A stretch of 64,000 bases of DNA, from NCBI GenBank assembly GCA_029582265.1, contig CM055820.1, forward strand, positions 16,264,485-16,328,484. The letters run 5' to 3'. This DNA is from Zoroaster sp. YZ-2022. Taxonomy: Eukaryota > Echinodermata > Asteroidea > Forcipulatida > Zoroasteridae. The position numbers and the translations under genes are program-made. Shown here piece by piece: positions 60,768-64,000 of the stretch; positions within the stretch are counted from its first letter, which is position 1, and each line of letters starts with the position of its first letter. Under the pieces are notes generated by a model. It was not told the origin of the DNA. It did no database searches and saw only the letters and a program-made list of their open reading frames with translations.

Positions 60768-61039
60768 CACTGTTTTGTGAGTCATTTACAGTAAGTTGTT
60801 TTATCAGTTGACATTACAGAGACTTCTTTATTATACAGTAGATTCTTTGTTATACAGCAGAATTTTCCCTTGTGCATCAATAGCAGACCTGCTGTAACTT
60901 TGAAGAATAGGAAAGTAACCATTTAGAAAAGGCACATTTCTGTACATTCACAGGAAATCTAAAACAGCAATTTCTGCTGTAGAATTTTGATTGTTTTCAA
61001 CAGAAAAAGTACTGTGAATTCACATTTCTTTTTACAGTG
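60768..61039. mobile_element. CACTG-ended MITE, mirror of 19367-19644
   Basis: Begins CACTGTTTTG and ends TTTTTACAGTG. Confidence 0.5.
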
Positions 61040-61213
61040 TGCCGAAATCGAATATTCCAAAATCCCAGTGCCCGCTGGGGTTGAAGTCACCGCCCTCCTT
61101 TGACCGGTTTGTGAAATGTTAATTAAGTTTTTCCCCCAACGAGTAGCATCAACAAGATTCAAGATTCAAGTAGCATCAACAAGGAGAATACAACAAATCC
61201 CATTAGAAAAAAT

Positions 61214-61540
61214 GGGGATTAAGGGTGAATGAGGTAAGGCCAAACATGGTCAACTACACAGAGAGCAATGGAAAGAAAAATGCTAGTGATTACATTGAGA
61301 GACTGGACACAATGAAGTGGAAATGGACAGGACACGTAGCAAGGACGACAGACGACAAATGGACAATAACAACCACAGAATGGCAACCAAGAATAGGAAA
61401 AAAAGATCCAGAGGTAGACCGAAGAAAAGATGGAGGACGATATAGTGAAGCTGGCTGGGCGACTTGGACAAGGACGGCAAAAGGAAAGAGCATCATGAAG
61501 GAGTCTGACAGTGGATGGACGGCGATGCCTAGATGAGATG
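61214..61540 (+). pseudogene. RTE-type LINE C-terminal fragment, mirror copy
   Basis: The plus strand reads KWKWTGHVARTTDDKWT and TTEWQPR, then shifts frame in the A-run, as in the left arm, and again near 61440. Confidence 0.8.
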
Positions 61541-61984
61541 AGTGGTAAGGCTGGTCAGCTGCGGATGGGCTACACTAATTAGGCCCGTCCAACTTTTGAA
61601 AAGGGCATCCAAGCAAAACAAAACACTTCTCTAAAATTGCCTAAATCAATAAAATTTGAAATAAATTTAACGCCTTTGAACACTAGGATATACATTATAC
61701 AATGACCTAGAGAAGGCCTTGACCTTGACATGACCTAAAATAAAGCGCAGTGCCCTAATCTACTACATACCCACTTCCTGATATTGCATGCAGGCATATA
61801 GACCTCACTTTCCACATCTTTTTTGCTAATTTATTTAACTTGCATAAATCTACCAAAAGTAACAATTTTCCGCATTCAACGCAAAAGTACTCGATCTTCA
61901 GCAGCGTGGATGGGTACGTTCCCGTCATCTCGGCACAAGGCGCGCGCATGCTTCGCAATCTTATTAGTGAATGATGGTGACAAG

Positions 61985-62825
<841 letters not shown>

Positions 62826-63425
62826 ACTTCTTTAAAGGGAAGGTACAACATCTAAACCCTTACTTGGTCAATGCAAAAAAAAAAACATACAAAATTGTTA
62901 GATGTTTTATTGTTTTTCTTTACAAAACCTCCCAAATTTCAGTTAAATAACCAACAAGACATCAGGCAATACACAAGATTATAATTTAAACAGAGAGGTT
63001 TTCAGTACTTCAAGTCTTCAACATTTTTAGCTTTCCTTTGTGTTCTGTATTCAGTATGATTTCTACGTGTACCAAACTTTACATTTCGATAATCTGTCAG
63101 CAATTCTGTACTTTCCCTTTCATGGGAAAATCCCCAATAACATTTTCGGTATTAACGGAAACGTCCCCACGTGAGCGGACGAAAATATCACCTTGGCTTT
63201 CCCAGTCACAGTGGAACCTGTGTTCAAATCAACTTCATCCCCATAAACTTCCCCATGTAGTCTTCGTAGTTTGGGATGGCCGGGGCACACGCTAAGTGCG
63301 TGACTGACAGAAGTTTCCTTATAAATCTGTTTCCATATAATAATGCCAATGGTTTCGATTTGACATTCGATATTTGATTACACTCATAAAGCGCGTTGGT
63401 GGCTGGTATGAATCACCATGGGGCT
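62826..63425. other. Mirror of 17022-17640, nothing firm
   Basis: Includes the counterpart of the 17158-17367 frame, here with one base missing in the CGGAAACGTCCCC stretch. Confidence 0.5.
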
Positions 63426-63526
63426 GTAGTCGATACCAACCGGTACTCGATACCAACCGGTAGTCGATGCCAACAGGTAGTCGATGCCAACAGGTAGTCG
63501 ATGCCAACAGGTAGTCGACACCAACC
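63426..63526. repeat. 17-bp minisatellite, 6 units
   Basis: Mirror of 16955-17021 with two extra units of the TGTTGGCATCGACTACC variant. Confidence 0.9.
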
Positions 63527-63683
63527 GGTCTCATCCACACCAATGGTATTCCAAACATTATTATGTCTCAGACTGCTCCTAATTCAAAAACGAAGAGCAT
63601 TTTTTCCTATGAAAAATTATTGTCCAGCAATTAAGGGTTCGATGTTGTGAACATTGGGTACAATGTTGCCATACATGTGGGGG

Positions 63684-63839
63684 ACATGTGACTGGCTCTG
63701 ACAAAACCCTAAACTTGGACCCAATTTTCAAAAGTGACATTTTGGTACAGTTTGATTCTCTAGATTTTCCTCTTTCATTTGATACCAGATTTGTAGAAAT
63801 CAGAAGAAAAAAATGGGTCTTGCCAGAGCCAGTCACATA
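63684..63839. mobile_element. Small MITE, mirror of 16643-16795
   Basis: Ends ACATGTGACTGGCTCTG and CAGAGCCAGTCACAT. Confidence 0.6.
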
Positions 63840-64000
63840 TTGGGAAATAATTCTGTCTATACATTGGCAATCAGTCCATCACACACCTATTAAATAAATC
63901 AAAATGTAAAGTTAATAATGAAAATGAGTGAAATAGCTTCCAACATGAATTTCTGTCTTTACGAAGACAACAATTCCACACTGCAATGAATAATGAGGCT

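Overview
The window is animal nuclear DNA: spliced exons with consensus splice sites, kilobase introns, and a dense, nested load of LINEs, SINEs, MITEs, a BEL/Pao element and a Polinton fragment. The only host gene I can support is a Tie-type receptor tyrosine kinase (Ig + EGF ectodomain). With BEL/Pao, CR1/L2-like, RTE, Dong/R4, Kolobok, hAT and tRNA-Leu SINE families, and two copies of the locus about 5% different, this suggests a highly heterozygous marine invertebrate, most likely a deuterostome (cephalochordate or ambulacrarian). The species cannot be fixed from sequence alone.

Layout. 1-6128: a 3'-truncated (window edge), broken BEL/Pao retrotransposon on the minus strand. 6382-8203: SINEs and a Kolobok-like MITE. 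8204-34166: four phase 1-1 exons of the Tie-like gene on the plus strand: Ig1 (8204-8491), Ig2 (21371-21643), EGF1 (32685-32816) and EGF2 (34029-34166). Their introns are about 12.9, 11.0 and 1.2 kb and are filled with mobile DNA; the last has a GC donor. Transmembrane and kinase exons are not in the window. 35236-38530: a CR1/Rex1-like LINE (minus). 39990-43330: tandem repeats, SINEs and a LINE fragment. 43396-46487: a triple nest, with a 5'-truncated Dong/R4-type element inside a (TAA)n tract inside a MITE. 46539-47038: a gap of exactly 500 N. 47039-64000: a reverse-complement second copy of 16481-33207, including inverted copies of the Ig2 and EGF1 exons.

The main structural result is this 17-kb inverted duplication that starts exactly at the gap. 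The arms differ by about 5% in the Ig2 exon, by reciprocal insertions (a SINE only in the left arm, a mariner MITE only in the right arm) and by repeat copy number. The right arm becomes steadily noisier toward the gap. I read it as the alternative haplotype joined in flipped orientation; a real inverted duplication is the competing reading.

No new multigene system is visible. The strongest biology is the Tie ectodomain with a conserved GC-AG intron and an apparently lost EGF2 disulfide, the Dong/R4 insertion into a SINE-type TAA tail, a dimeric tRNA-Leu SINE, and a 64-codon frame that is identical between otherwise diverged arms.
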